DNA of 64,000 bases, taken from NCBI GenBank assembly GCA_039704465.1, contig JASFAU010000019.1, positions 1 through 64,000 of the forward strand. The letters run 5' to 3'. Position numbers and translations under genes: made by a program. Of the stretch, positions 44,845 through 60,326 are shown piece after piece; position 1 is the stretch's first letter; the number at the start of each line of letters is the position of its first letter. The stretch is from Plasmodiophora brassicae (lineage: Eukaryota > Endomyxa > Phytomyxea > Plasmodiophorida > Plasmodiophoridae). The notes below the pieces were generated by a model. The model searched no databases and was not told the DNA's origin. It worked only from the letters and a program-made list of their open reading frames with translations.

Positions 44845-45829
44845 TTAGTGCACTGGCTGTCGTCGCAGGCGTCGAACGGCATCGTGCAGAACAGCAACGT
44901 CAGAGTGCAGCACGTCTATCGTTGCCATCGACGTCGGGCACTTGTCTGGCGCGCACACAGACAGATCGTGGAGGTTGGCCCGGAGCGTCGCGTACGTGTT
45001 CAGGACGGTCGATAGCGATCGCAGGCTTTCAGACAGCGCGAGCACCAGGGGGCCCATCGCCTGGGACGTGCCGACATCCGCGACCTCGCCGATACGGCTG
45101 GTCGGGGCTTTCGCCGCGACAATGCTGTCGCTGGCATCGCAGAACTGCCTGATGCAATCGCCAGCGTCGTCCAAGGCGCTTCGACAGGCGTCCAGCGCGG
45201 CCCGCCACCGTTCCACGTCCATCTCGGGCGCAGGGTCCAAACCGTGAACATCCGACTCCAGCTTGCGTACAGATTCGCGCCTGGGCACAATACACGGATT
45301 CAGCAGGCGTACGTAGGCGGGCGACATGCGACCGTCGTACAGTCGGTCCAGATCGTCGCCTGTTGGAGCGGCCGACGAGGGCGGACGTGCCGCTGCCGCA
45401 ACGTCGTGCGGGAACGATAGGTGACAGCCCGTCAGCGCCTTGTAATGCCGACCGCACGCAGACGACAGAACACGCAGGTCGTCGGCGATATCGCGATCAG
45501 GGCGCCTGCCGAACGCGCAGGCATTAACCCACATGAATCGCACGACGAGCTACGCGCCAGTCAACCTTTGCAGCACGTCAACATGCTCCAGGACGCGACG
45601 CTCGAGAACGTCCAGTGCGGTGTGGTCGTTCGCGGAGCACAACCCGGCCAGCGACAATATGAAACGAACGCCTGCGAGCAAGTCAGCAAACGGGGGAGCG
45701 GGTGCCGCGCAGCACGAAAATACGCGATGAGGAATCCGCCCCCGGCACCTCCTTCCTGCAGTGCGCCGCGAACTCAGGCCACCGCGCCTCGCACACGTCC
45801 AGCAACGGACGACGACCCGCGTCCGTCAT
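44845..45829 (-). CDS. Hypothetical helical protein, 290 aa
   Basis: Exons 45829-45724, 45671-45566 and 45505-44845 (introns of 52 and 60 bp) give 290 residues, lengths divisible by three. The start MTDAGRRPLLDVCEARWPEF is the only Met at the head of the frame. The sequence is mostly helical and Cys/Asp-rich (FILSLAGLCSANDHTALDVL, LVLALSESLRSLSTVLNTY), without a signal peptide or membrane segment. I do not recognise a family. It is divergently paired with the thiolase gene, 284 bp apart, and its 3' end lies 113 bp from the start of LRR-lectin copy 2. Confidence 0.6.
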
Positions 45830-46113
45830 GATGCGCGCGCGGCCTGCACGAACGGCGGCTTCGCGCCCAACTGGGCCCCGTCTCGAAGCGACCCAGAAAA
45901 AAACGCGAAGCCTGGACCAAACCGGGCGTCGTCGACGAGGCGCAACAAACAACACCCGAAATGGAACATCCGGCGTTTTTTTTTTGTTGCGGGAGTGCAG
46001 CGGCAACCCGCGCGCCGCTGTCACGCGCCGCGTAACGCCCCCCGCCTGTCCCCTTTGGCGTCGTGTGTACGACCGCGCGGTGCCATTTTGACATTTGGTC
46101 GGGCGCCGTCAAC
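45830..46113. promoter_or_regulatory. Bidirectional promoter region with T-tract
   Basis: It lies between divergent start codons. A run of ten T residues at 45974-45983 (an A-tract on the other strand) interrupts very GC-rich DNA, a typical nucleosome-excluding element in compact genomes. Confidence 0.5.
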
Positions 46114-47648
46114 ATGGATCGCGCTCGTCGTCTGATGGATCAGGTCGGGGTGTCGGCGACGTCGTCGGCGGGGCGATCCGACAACGACGTCGTGGTCGTG
46201 GCGGCGGTGCGCACGCCGGTCACGCGTGCGAAGCGGGGCGCGTTCGCGTCCACGTCGGCGACGACGATGCTGACGGCGGCGCTGGCCGGCGTGCTGAAGG
46301 CGTCGGGCGTCGACCCGTCCCTCGTCGAGGATATCGCCGTCGGCACCGTCCTGGCGCCCGGGTCGTCGCGCGCCAACGAGGCCCGCATTGCCGCGTTCCT
46401 GGCCGGGTTCCCCGAGTCGACCTGTGTCCGCACCGTCAACAGGCAGTGCTCCTCCGGTACGTTGCCCGTTCCATTCGTTGCGAGGTCGACGGCAATCGGG
46501 GTAACGGCAGCGCGTGGGCAGGCCTTCAGGCGATTGCCGACATCGCGTCCAGCATCCAGTCCGGGTACATCCAGGTCGGCATTGGGGCAGGTTCGCCGAA
46601 TCGCATGTCGCACGCGTGTGTGGATATCCCATTGCGTGTTGTGTTGCAGGTGTGGAGAGCATGACGACCGACGCGATGGTAGGCTGGGGCGCGGTTTCCG
46701 GCGCCGCCTGCTCCCCCTGCTGATTGTTTCCGCGCAGGCATGGGGCGGCAAGATCGACCTAGCGGCCAAGCAGCACCCGAAGGCGCGCAACTGCATGATC
46801 CCGATGGGGATCACGTCCGACAACGTCGCCAAGCAGTTCGGCGTCGATCGCCAAACGCAGGACGCCCTGTCGGTGAAATCGCATGCGCGCGCGGCCAAGG
46901 CGACCGCGACGGGCCGCTTCAAGGACGAGATTGTCCCTGTCGAGACCGAGGTCAAGGACCCGAAGACGGGTGCCGTCAAGAAGGTTGTCGTCAGCAAGGA
47001 CGACGGCATTCGTGAGACGTCGGCTGAGGCGCTGGCGGCGCTGAAGCCCGTCTTCACGAAAGACGGGACGACCACTGCCGGGAACTCCAGCCAGGTCAGC
47101 GACGGTGCTGCCGCGACGCTGCTGATGTCCAGGGCAACCGCCAGGCGGCTGGGGCTCAAGCACATTGGCGTGCTGCGCAGCTTCGCGGTCGCCGGTGTGC
47201 CGCCCGAGATCATGGGTGTCGGCCCGGCGTACGCCATCCCGGCCGCCGTCAAGAAGGCCGGCCTGTCGCTGAACCAGGTTGACCTGTTCGAGATCAACGA
47301 GGCGTTTGCATCGCAGGTACCGGCCTGATCGTCAGGGTTCTCGGTCCCCAGCACACCACTGAGCTGGTGCCCGTAGGCGACCTACTGTGTCAACAAACTC
47401 GGTCTGTCCTGGGACAAGGTCAACGTCAACGGTGGCGCCATCGCGCTGGGTCACCCGCTCGGATGCACTGGCTCGCGTATGACGGCGACTCTGCTGCACG
47501 AGATGGCGAAACGCAGGGCCCGCTTTGGCGTTGTCTCGATGTGCATCGGGTCCGGTACGCGTCCATCGCCGTCGACGCCAACGCATGCAACCCGCCTGAT
47601 ACTGTCCGTACAGGGATGGGTGCCGCCGCCGTCTACGAACGCGAATGA
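46114..47648 (+). CDS. 3-ketoacyl-CoA thiolase, peroxisomal type
   Basis: Six exons (46114-46456, 46522-46590, 46650-46678, 46738-47316, 47377-47554, 47614-47648) give 410 residues. It catalyses thiolytic cleavage of 3-ketoacyl-CoA, the last step of beta-oxidation. The nucleophile Cys is in NRQCSSG (about residue 112), with [23 protein letters not shown] (His) and SMCIGSGMGAAA (second Cys) all present. [16 protein letters not shown] and GTVLAPGS are closest in pattern to the peroxisomal KAT/ACAA1 group. A clear PTS2 is not found in the N-terminal 40 residues (RL is present but no matching HL), and the C-terminus ERE is not a PTS1, so localisation is open. Exon 3 is only 29 bp. Confidence 0.9.
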
Positions 47649-47866
47649 TGGTGTGCCCCTGCGATGTGGCGGACCCGTTCGTCGTCCGTTTAGAGGAAAT
47701 GGGCAATACAGCAGCGACGTATGTGTGGCGGTCACCGATGAATCACTGTGGAGTTGAGTCAACACGGTTCTGCGCTGCGGGGGGACGGTTTCGCCCGCTG
47801 CGTCGAACATATTGGGGGATCGTTCGTCCTGGGCTCTCCCGCCAGTTAAGTTAAACGGGTGCCGCC

Positions 47867-48659
47867 ATGACGCTCTCGTCATCCGACATTGTTCTATGGG
47901 TCGCGGTCGGCGCGCTGACGTCGCCCGTCCTGCTGCCGTCCCTACCAGAGGCGTGGCACCTGATACCGGCCATGGCTGTCGTGGTCGTCGTCGTTCTGCT
48001 TGTGCCGTGGTTGGCGTCCCGGATACTACCGGCGTCGTTGTTCCAGGCGCCGACGCCCCTGCAGGCGGGCATCGAGCAGCAATGGAGTCGCGTCCCCCGA
48101 CGTCTGGTCGGCCGCACCGGACGCATCACGTCGTTCCTGGCGACCGCCCTCGCCCGCGAGCCGACCGTCGACGACGAGGCGGTGCAGACGCGGGACATCG
48201 CCGACGACACCGACGACGTCAGGGAGGCGTCCGTCCTGTTCAAGATGGACGCCAAGGGCGGCATTCTGGTGTACACACTGGTCGCCTGTGACATGCCGCT
48301 CTACCTGTTCGAGGTACCACCTTGCCCTGGCGGGCCGTGCCCCCTTTGATGTGCAATCTGACGCGTCGCCCGTGGTCTAGGGCACGCTGACGAGGTACGC
48401 CAGAGCTGATGACGTCGCCTGCTTCGAGCTGGTCGCCCGCCGGCGCGACGATCGCATCGTGTACCTGGTCGGGACGTTCCCGGGGGCGTGCGGCAGGCTG
48501 AACGCCGCGCAGACGGCGACAGTCGTCACCGTCTGCGCGCGGTTGAACGGCCTGGCCGGCGACGTCCAACGACACCCGCTGACCATGTTCCGCTGTCGTA
48601 ACTTTATCGCCCGCGCTAGGAACGAGCCCCGCCTGCCCAACCGACAATCGCTGCATTAA
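47867..48659 (+). CDS. Small membrane protein of unknown function
   Basis: Exons 47867-48313 and 48381-48659 (67-bp intron) give 241 residues. Residues about 8-50 form two hydrophobic helices (IVLWVAVGALTSPVLLPSL and LIPAMAVVVVVVLLVPWLA), with no separate signal peptide. The rest is a soluble domain (VLFKMDAKGGILVYTLVAC, YLVGTFPGACGRLNAAQTAT). No family is recognised. The same-strand neighbours are the thiolase (218 bp upstream) and the TPR gene (213 bp downstream). Confidence 0.6.
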
Positions 48660-48872
48660 AATCCATTCCGCTATTAGCCTGGTCCGGGTTCACGACGGGC
48701 CGCGTGCAACACAGCGCCGTCGTCGCTCTTGGGCAGCGGGGAAGGCTCCTGCCGCTGAGATATTCATCGGGCATGCGCCACGTCCCGATCGCGAGCGCAT
48801 ATCAGCGCACACACACACCGGTCGACGCAGGCATCGGCGGCGGTCTGCCCTTAGAGGCCCACGCGTAGACCC

Positions 48873-50401
48873 ATGAGCTCGCACTCCAAGTCGGGCGCCA
48901 TCATCGGCCTGGACAGCAGCATGGGGTTCAACCATGCCGCGGTCATGTTCGGCGGGCACCACGCGGCGAAGCGCCGATCGCGGCCGTCGCTGCAGGGCGG
49001 CGAGCGGCGCCGGCGCTCGCCGTCGCCGTCGTCGAAAAGGGCGAACGGCAGGCACCCGGACGCGGACGTCGACGTCGAACCGGTCGACATGACGCCGCCC
49101 GAGGAGCGCCTGACGAATCACGCGGTGCGCTGCGTCGGGTACGAGGAGGCGCACGACTTCGACAACCTGGTCCTGGGCAGGACGCACTGCCTGGCGCTCG
49201 CCCAGCTCTGCTTCGGGAAGTTGCACCCGGAGGTGACCCTGGCGCATTGCCGACTGGCCCATGCCTACCTGCGCAAGGGGTTGTTCCCCCAGGCCGAGGG
49301 ACACGCCCAGGCCGCGCTGGAGCGCCTGGACCAGTGCGATCACGGGACCAGCGCCGACCCAATCCGGTTCGTGCGTCGCCCGCCGATGGCCACCGCCCCG
49401 TCGCCGACCGTTGCCTTGGTGCAGGTTCAGCGCGCTGGCCACGCTCGGGCAGGCGTACGTCGGCCAGAGGCAGTTCGCCAAGGCGGAGCCGCACCTGAAC
49501 AAGGCGACGCTGCTGCCGGCGCCGACGCCCGCCGAGAGGTGCGACCTGCTGGTCGCCATCGCTGCCGTCCAGACCAACGTAGGCGCGCGCGTCGTCCGGG
49601 TTGGCATTCGGAACCGGTGCACTGAACGGGCGCGCGCTCGCAGAAACGATTCTATGGCGACGCGGCGACGACGCTGGAGACGGCCGTCGGCGAGAAGCTC
49701 AAGAGCGTCAGTGAAACGCACCCGGATATGCTGGCCATGTTCCTGGCGCTGGGCCGCGTCTACCTGAAGCTGGCGTCGTCGCTGAACGACGCCGGCGGCG
49801 CCCTGGCCGGCAAGGCGGTGGCGACGCTGACCAGGGCGGTCAACGTTGGCGTGGCGAACGAGGTCGTGTACCGGCAGGAGATGGGCGACGCGCTGTTCCA
49901 CCTGGGCGTCGCCCTGGCCGAAACAGACAGCCCGACGGCGTCGATCGACAACTTCGAGCGGGCGTTGAAGATCTACCGGAACCTGCACGGGCGGCAGTCG
50001 TCGCAGGTCACCAGGACGCTCCGTCAGATTGCATCGCTCTTCGTCAAGCTGCGCAATGTCGACAGCGCGATCCAGTACCTGGCGATGACGATCAAGGTCC
50101 TGCCTGCATAACGTTGCCGGGAGCGCGGTACGTGTGACCTGACCGTTCGATCGCACAGGCGGAATCGCGCCTGCACGGGCCGAACAGCCTGCAGGTCGCC
50201 GACCTGATCAAGACGCGCGGCGACGTGGAGACGCTCGGTAGCCGGTTCCAGGTGGCGGTCGCCAGCTTCCAGGAGGCGGAGACGATCTACGAGACGCTGC
50301 AGGGGTCGGAATCGGCACAGGCCGCCGAGTGCCGGGAGCGCATCCTGCGTACCCGAGAGTTGCAGGTCAGCCACGCCGCCGCCGCCGACAAACAGCACTG
50401 A
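48873..50401 (+). CDS. TPR protein, TTC23-like
   Basis: Four exons (48873-49366, 49425-49578, 49644-50096, 50159-50401; introns 58-65 bp) give 447 residues. After a basic, Ser/Pro-rich N-terminus comes MTPPEERL and a run of tetratricopeptide repeats from about residue 85 (LHPEVTLAHCRLAHAYLRKG, SALATLGQAYVGQ, DALFHLGVALAE). The TPPEE lead and the repeat spelling resemble TTC23, a ciliary-zone protein in animals; kinesin light chain-type repeats are the nearest alternative. If TTC23, it would imply flagellated cells in the life cycle, which is inference. The protein ends AAADKQH. Confidence 0.6.
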
Positions 50402-50576
50402 TCGGGCTGGTCCGCCCCGGCCCCATCCTGCCCACGTTGTAAACGACCTGTGGCCCGAGTCTGAGCCCGGCCGTACAGCCACGCTGCTCGGCCGTCGTAG
50501 AACGGAGCGAGTGTCAAGTGGTGTGGGCCACCGAAACTGTACGTACTCGGGCTTTCGCAGGTGACCGTATCCGCAT

Positions 50577-50866
50577 GCAGCTTCGGACACGCCTGTCAGT
50601 CGCCGCTGAGAGGCTGCCGTGTAGTCGCGTGTCTGCAGTTGACAGTAGTCGCCTGCAGCTTCGGACACAGCGCCTGCCAGTCGCCGCCGAGAGGCTGCCG
50701 TGTAGTCGCGTGCCTGCAGTTGACGGTAGTCGCCTGCAGCTTCTGACACAGCGCCTGCCAGTCGCCGCCGAGTGGCTGCCGTGTAGTCGCGTGTCTGCAG
50801 TTGACGGTAGTCGCGTGCAGCTTCGGACGCAGCGCCTGCCAGTCGCCGCCGAGTGGGCTGCCGTGG
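50577..50866. repeat. 81-bp minisatellite, about 3.6 copies
   Basis: The unit begins GCAGCTTCGGACACAGCGCC. Starts are at 50577 (a 78-bp copy), 50655, 50736 and 50817, the last partial. The unit length is a multiple of three and frames stay open on both strands, so spurious proteins appear there. It ends about 90 bp before the ISWI start codon. Confidence 0.9.
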
Positions 50867-50957
50867 CTTGTTGGGGCGATGTAACAGGATATTTCGGTCC
50901 GAAACACGGCCGCCAGTTGGTGTGTGTGTGTGTCAGCGGCAACTCCGCACACAGCTG

Positions 50958-53900
50958 ATGACGACCTCGACGCGGCGCGCGTCCGGCCACAGGGCGCCGA
51001 TGACGAGCAAGGCGGCGGCGTCGCCATCGCCGCCGCCGCCGACCGGCGGCAACACGATCGAGACGATCCTGAGCAAGGCGGAGCAGTTGTCACGCGCCGC
51101 CCTGACCGGGCTCGACGACCAGCTTGCGGCGCCGCCGCCGCCGCCGCCCGCCGCCCGCCCTGCCGGACAGCGTTCGCGACGACGCATGACGGAGAAGGAA
51201 GAAGATGCCGTCATCATGAAGGTAACGAGGCGTGTGTGTTTCCCCAGCGGGTGACCAGGCGTTTCAATACGGTGTGCTGCTGGCAGGACGAGGCGACGGA
51301 GGAGATGGCCGTCATACCGCGGTTCGACGTGCAGCCGCCGAACATTGTCGGCGGGACCATGAAGTCGTACCAATTGGCCGGCCTGAACTGGCTGATCCGT
51401 CTGTATGAGACGAACGTGAACGGCATCCTTGCCGATGAAATGGGCCTGGTCCGTTCCCGTTCCGCGCTGGCTCTTCGTTGCCCCACCTGCGGGTCTGACC
51501 CGTGCGCTCGCTCTGTGCAGGGCAAGACACTGCAGACGATTTCACTGGTGGCGTACCTGCGCCAGTACCGCAACGTGACGGGGCAGCACCTGATGGTGGT
51601 GCCCAAGTCGACCATGGGCAACTGGGTGAACGAGTTCACGCGCTGGTGCCCGGACGTCGACGTCCTCGCCTTCCATGGCAACCGGGAGGAGCGCGCCGAC
51701 ATGATTCGGGAGCGGTTGGCGCCCCGGGCGTTCGACGTCTGCGTGACGAGCTACGAGATGGTCCTGCGCGAGAAGGGCGCCATCAAGAAGATCCCATGGC
51801 ACCTGCTCGTCGTCGACGAGGCCCATCGCCTGAAGAACGAGAGCTCCATCTTGTCACAGGTGCGATATGGCCTCCCCCATGCCTGGCGCCGCCCTGCTGC
51901 TGTGTCTGACTCCCGGCGGTGCAGGTCCTTCGCATGTTCCAGTCGAAGGCGCGCCTGCTGATCACCGGGACGCCGCTGCAGAACAACCTCCACGAGCTCT
52001 GGGCCCTGCTGAACTTCCTCATGCCGCGCCTGTTCGACTCCGCCAGCGAGTTCGACGCGTTCCTGAACGTCACCAACGACGCGGAGGATCACAGCAACCT
52101 GCTGTCCAAGTTGCACGCCATCCTGCGCCCGTTCCTGCTCCGGCGATTGAAGGTATGGCCCGCTCGCGCCGCGTTCCCCGGTGCGGCTTCCCGTCCCTCA
52201 CGACGCACTGCCAGACGGACGTTGCCAAAGACATCCCGCCAAAGAAGGAGACGCTGCTGTACGTCGGCATGTCGGCGCTGCAGCGCGAGATCTATCGGTC
52301 AATCTTCACTCGCGATATGGACGCGATCCAGGGGTCGACCAAGTCCTCGAAGCGCCTGCTGAACATCGTCATGCAGCTGAGGAAGGCGGCCAACCACCCG
52401 TACCTGTTCGAGGGCGTCGAGGACCGGTCCCTGCCGGCGTACGGCGACCACATGATTCTCAATTCGGGCAAGATGGTCTGGTGGGGCGTCGCCTGTGGGG
52501 TTCCCCTCCGTGCTGACACGCCGCGCCCCTGGCAGGTTGTCCTCGACAAGCTGCTGCCGCGCCTGCGGGCCCTTGGTTCCCGCGTCCTGGTCTTCTCGCA
52601 GATGACCCGCGTCCTGGACATCCTGGAGGACTTCTGCCACTACAGGGACTACGACTACTGCCGGATCGATGGGTCGACCAGCAGCGAGGATCGGGATGCG
52701 CAGATGCGCGAATTCAATGCCGAAGGGTCGTCCAAGTTCATCTTCCTGCTGTCGACCAGGGCGGGCGGTCTGGGCATCAACCTGCAGACCGCCGACATCG
52801 TCATCCTGTTCGACAGCGATTGGAACCCGCAAATGGACCTGCAGGCGCAGGACCGCGCCCATCGCATCGGGCAGAAGAAGCCTGTTCACGTGTACCGGTC
52901 AGGACCGCCCCATTTGCCCCGCTCCGTCGTGCCTGCCGCTGATTGCCACTTCTCTACAGGCTTGTCACGGAGCACACGATCGAAGAGAAGGTGATCGAGC
53001 GCGCCGAACTGAAACTCCGGCTGGACGCCATGGTCATCCAGCAAGGGCGCCTGGCCGACCGGTCGACGAAGATGTCGAAAGGGGAGTTGGTGGCCCTGAT
53101 CCGATACGGTGCCGATGAGGTGTTCCGGTACGTCGCGTACCGTTTTCGTGTGCTGCCTGCCTGCCGCCGTCTGTGAACGTTTCCGTCTTCGGGGTCGCAG
53201 GTCGAAGGATTCCACGATCACCGACGAGGACATTGACATTATCCTGTCGAAGGGCGCCGAGCGGACGGAGCAGCTAGCGGCCAAGATGGGCGAATTCGAG
53301 AGGACGTCGCTGGCCAGCTTCGCCATGGGCGACGTTGCCGGGCAGGAAGGTGCGTCCCTGACGCTGCTTGACCATACTCGACGTCGCTCATTGTCGTGTC
53401 CGACCAGCTCCGTCGGCCGACGATGCGTTCCTGTCCCTGGCGGGCGCCGGTGGCAAAGACGACGGTGCCGCATCCGACCTGGCGTTCCTGAACAAGGTGT
53501 CCGAGGCTCTCGGCAAGCGGGAACGCGTTCGCCCGCGGACCAGCTATGACGTCGACCAGTACTACAAAGAGGTCATGGAACGGGACCAGCGCTCGCGGCG
53601 CAAGGGGCCGTCCCTGGTCCCCCGACCGAAGCGTCTGCCCCAGCTGTTCGATTTCCAGGTGCGCGCGCGCCCATTCGCCTGTGTTCCCGTTGCCACTGTC
53701 CCTGATCAGACTCGGGCAGTTCCTTCGTCGCGACCGCATCATCGAACTGTCGGAACGGGAGCTGGAGCGCTGGTCGCTGTCGCTGGATGCGCCCGACATT
53801 GACGCATTGCCGCCCGCGCTGACCGACGAAGAGCTGGCGGAGAAGGAGGCGCTGCTGGCGGAAGGGTACTCCCACTGGAACAAGCGCGATTTCAACCAGT

Positions 53901-54750
53901 ACCTGCGGGCCATGGGTATGATGGTTCGAACGCGTTCGCTGGGCACATGGCCTGAACGAATGGTGCACGCAGAACGCCACGGGCGCAACGCCATTGACCA
54001 GATCGCGAAATCGGTCCCGTCGAAGACCGAGGACGAGGTCTGCATGACGCGCGGCCGGTTTATCATGCGTCGGTGACACTCCCACACAGGTCCGAGCGTA
54101 CCACGAGACGTTCTGGTCACGGTACACCGAGCTGGACGGCTGGGAGAAGATCGTGAAGGCCATCGAGAAGGGCGAAGGGCGCCTGGTGCGCGCCAACGAT
54201 GTCCAGGCGATCATCGAGCGCAAGCTGAACCAGTGCCGTCCCGACCCGATGTCGCAGCTCGAGTTCAAGTACGGCGCGCAGCACAAGGGCAAAGGGTACA
54301 CGGAGCTCAACGACCGGTACCTTCTCGTCAAGACAGGTCCGCTCGTTGTCGTCGCGATCCAGTGCTTTACCCAACGGTGCTGTTTGCGCAGGCGAATTCG
54401 GGTACGGCGAGTGGGACCGCCTGCACGTGTCGATCCGAACGTCCCCGTTGTTCCTGTTCGACTACTTCTTCAAGAGCAGGTCGCCGCAGGAGCTGGGCCG
54501 GCGTGTCGACATTCTCGTTCGTCTGATCGAGAAGGGCGCTGAGAAGAAGAACAACGGCGACATGGCGGACGACGGCGCCGCGAGGAAATCGTCGATCAGG
54601 AAGAAGCGCGTGTCCGCGCCCAGCATTGACCTGAAGCCGCCCGCCAAGAAGGCACGGAACGAGTCCGGCGGCGTCGACATCGATGACGACAACAACGATT
54701 TCATCAACGTCCCGCGGCAACGGTCCACCTCAGGTACGGGGGGGTGGTGA
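50958..54750 (+). CDS. ISWI-family chromatin remodelling ATPase
   Basis: Thirteen exons (50958-51221, 51287-51448, 51521-51859, 51925-52152, 52215-52475, 52536-52897, 52960-53127, 53201-53349, 53408-53658, 53720-53915, 53973-54037, 54090-54336, 54392-54750) give 1016 residues. The SNF2 ATPase runs from about 108 to 580: DEMGLGKT (Walker A, at an exon junction), DEAH at 241-244, [26 protein letters not shown] and [19 protein letters not shown] ([14 protein letters not shown]) and SLIDE regions follow, ending in a basic tail. Nuclear nucleosome spacing is the family role. Start 50958 or the in-frame Met at 51000 are both possible. Lengths are divisible by three and motifs are continuous across all joins. 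Confidence 0.93.
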
Positions 54751-55034
54751 TCCGCGTCTGGAGATGGGCGCCGTCTGACCTTCGTGTGGCATGTCGCAGT
54801 GTGACAGGGCGCCGTCGCCGAACCGGTCGGCATTCATTAAACTCTATTCCAGTTAAGCGCTCGCGGGCGACGTTGTTGGAGGTCTGTTCCGTTGATAGGT
54901 GCAGATCGACGCGTCGTGACTCACGTCGCGTCGTCGGGGGTGTCACGTTCGGGATCGGCCGTATCGGTTGGTGGCCGCCAGAGATCGAATCGCTTCGCAA
55001 CGGCGACAACGACGGAAGCGGGTGTCGACAGTCA

Positions 55035-55493
55035 ATGGCAGGCGCAGGCCCCGAAGCAGCGGCCGCCCGTCAACACATTCGCGTGTTCCGCTGCCCCGCG
55101 TACCTCATGATCGTGTTCGGCGACGACGTCAACGACGGCGCCATTCGCTCCGGTGGCCTGCCCTGGGCGCCGGTGCTGTCGCCTGGGTCGCCGGGCCTGC
55201 CGCGCCCCGCGTTACGCCGCCTGGCGCACGACGACCGGGTGTACGCGGTCTACCTGCTCCAGCAGCCCGGCGTGGACGGGTCCAGGGATCGCATCGGCGG
55301 CAAGGACCTCGGCAAGCTCGTCCGGGAAGTCCAGCGCACGGCGTCGGCCATGCCGATCGGCACGCAGCGCCAGCAGGCGATCGCCATCGGACGATCGCTG
55401 TACACGCTCGTCATGGTCGTGTCCAGCAGGGGCCTACCCGCCGCAACCCTGGTGAGGATGCGGTCGACGGCGCGCGCCGAAACGTGTGTCTGA
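55035..55493 (+). CDS. Hypothetical small protein, 152 aa
   Basis: A single open frame starts MAGAGPEAAAARQHIRVF. It has a hydrophobic strand (AYLMIVFGDDVND), helices (LGKLVREVQRTASAM) and a hydrophobic stretch (RSLYTLVMVVSS). It could be a small globular protein. No family is recognised. It lies between ISWI (same strand) and the 3' end of the FAN gene. Confidence 0.45.
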   Translation: MAGAGPEAAAARQHIRVFRCPAYLMIVFGDDVNDGAIRSGGLPWAPVLSPGSPGLPRPALRRLAHDDRVYAVYLLQQPGVDGSRDRIGGKDLGKLVREVQRTASAMPIGTQRQQAIAIGRSLYTLVMVVSSRGLPAATLVRMRSTARAETCV

Positions 55494-55751
55494 CGTGCGC
55501 AACGGTGGCAGCCATTCCCAATCCCCACGGGCGACCGCGTCGAGATGGTCGTGTCGACCTGATCGATCCATGGCCAGGGCGACCGCCTTCCTGCACGAGG
55601 GTAGATCCCGTCTGTCTCTCTCTATATACACCCATGTAAACATGACGGGGGCGATCCGCCCGACGCCATCCCCGTTTCGCGTCGCTGACGGGAGTGACAG
55701 TGCCGTGCCGGCCACGACCACCACCACCTTCCCCATGTAGTTGCAATCGCG

Positions 55752-59346
<3,595 letters not shown>

Positions 59347-59708
59347 TTTTGCCAAATGACGCGTGTAGCGGGCGATCCCGCCCCACACACTGCACCACGC
59401 TGCTGCAGTTGCGACGGGCTATATTTAGCCGGCGCTGCAAAAAGGCAGCGGAAAAATAAGCGCCGCACGTTTTTTGCCGAGAACGCGACAGTGGCCTGCG
59501 TCGCGCGCAAATCGAATGTGCGGGGCGCGCGGCGATGCCGACGATGCGACGTCGCCGTGGCCTGGTTTTGGGGCCAGGCGCTGTGGCGCCGGCACGCTCG
59601 GGATACGCCCTCCACATGTTGAACATGTGATCATGGGGGTTACGGCTCCGACGCATCGGCCGGGCGCGACGCCAGCGCCATAAGTCGGTGAACTTAGCTT
59701 GCGCCTGC
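59347..59708. promoter_or_regulatory. Divergent promoter region between FAN-like and Zn2Cys6 genes
   Basis: 362 bp lie between opposing start codons. A TATATTTA-like element near 59418-59425 and A-rich runs around 59440-59475 stand out in GC-rich DNA. Confidence 0.4.
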
Positions 59709-60134
59709 ATGCATGCATTCTCGCTTGTACGCTGGCGCAAGGCGGCGTCGTCGCAGTCCAAGGCGGCGCAGCGTACGGCGGGTGCTGCGGTCCGGATCGC
59801 GCCGGCGCTGCCCCGCCCCGGTTCCCGGAAGGCGACGAACGTGTCGTGCACGCACTGCGTCCGCGCCAAGGCCAAGTGTGGGCAGCAGCGCCCATGCCCA
59901 CGATGCATCCGCCTGCACCAGGAGGCGACGTGCGTGAACCGGGACTGCACCGTGAAGGCACCCCGCGCGCGCATCTCCTCAGACAAACCGGCGCCTCGCA
60001 CGGCGTTCGCCTGTTCATCGTGCCGCGTTGCCAAGTCGCGCTGCGATGACGGGCACCCGTGCGGGCGCTGCTACCGCCTGGGACGCAGCATCACCTGCCG
60101 GGTGCCTAAGGCCGAACCGCAGCCCCCGGAAGCG

Positions 60135-60165
<31 letters not shown>

Positions 60166-60251
60166 CGGTCGTGCCGCCCCAGTTCGACGTCACACTGGAC
60201 GAGATCACCGCCGCGACGGCGCTCATCGAGATGGCCATTCGCCGCCCCTAG
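59709..60251 (+). CDS. Protein with two Zn2Cys6 binuclear clusters (fungal-type), 180 aa
   Basis: A single exon starts MHAFSLVRWRK. Two complete C6 clusters, each spaced C-x2-C-x6-C-x5-C-x2-C-x8-C, lie at about residues 50-75 (CTHCVRAKAKC) and 103-129 (CSSCRVAKSRC). They are followed by a poly-Ser run from an AGC repeat (60142-60164) and a short helical end (LDEITAATALIEMAI) that could be a dimerisation helix. Classical fungal regulators have one cluster and a long middle-homology domain; this one has two clusters and nothing else, so it may act as a compact DNA-binding factor. A paralogue begins at 63999 on the other strand. Confidence 0.75.
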
Positions 60252-60326
60252 GAAGCACAACGCTGTCACGTTGCGCGTGTTGACTAGTAGTTACCTGTCT
60301 GAATAGAAGCACGTTGCGCCGCACCA

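Noticed and set aside
46140..47354. 404-codon minus-strand open frame
   Set aside because: It is antisense to the thiolase, whose motifs are unmistakable; GC-rich codon use keeps the opposite frame open.
48690..50156. 488-codon minus-strand open frame
   Set aside because: It is antisense to the TPR protein gene and has no domain-like features.
50577..50866. CRISPR-like array
   Set aside because: The repeats are contiguous without spacers and the genome is eukaryotic; it is a minisatellite.
50514..51093. Minus-strand open frames over the 81-bp minisatellite
   Set aside because: The unit length is divisible by three, so every frame repeats without stops; this is not evidence of coding.
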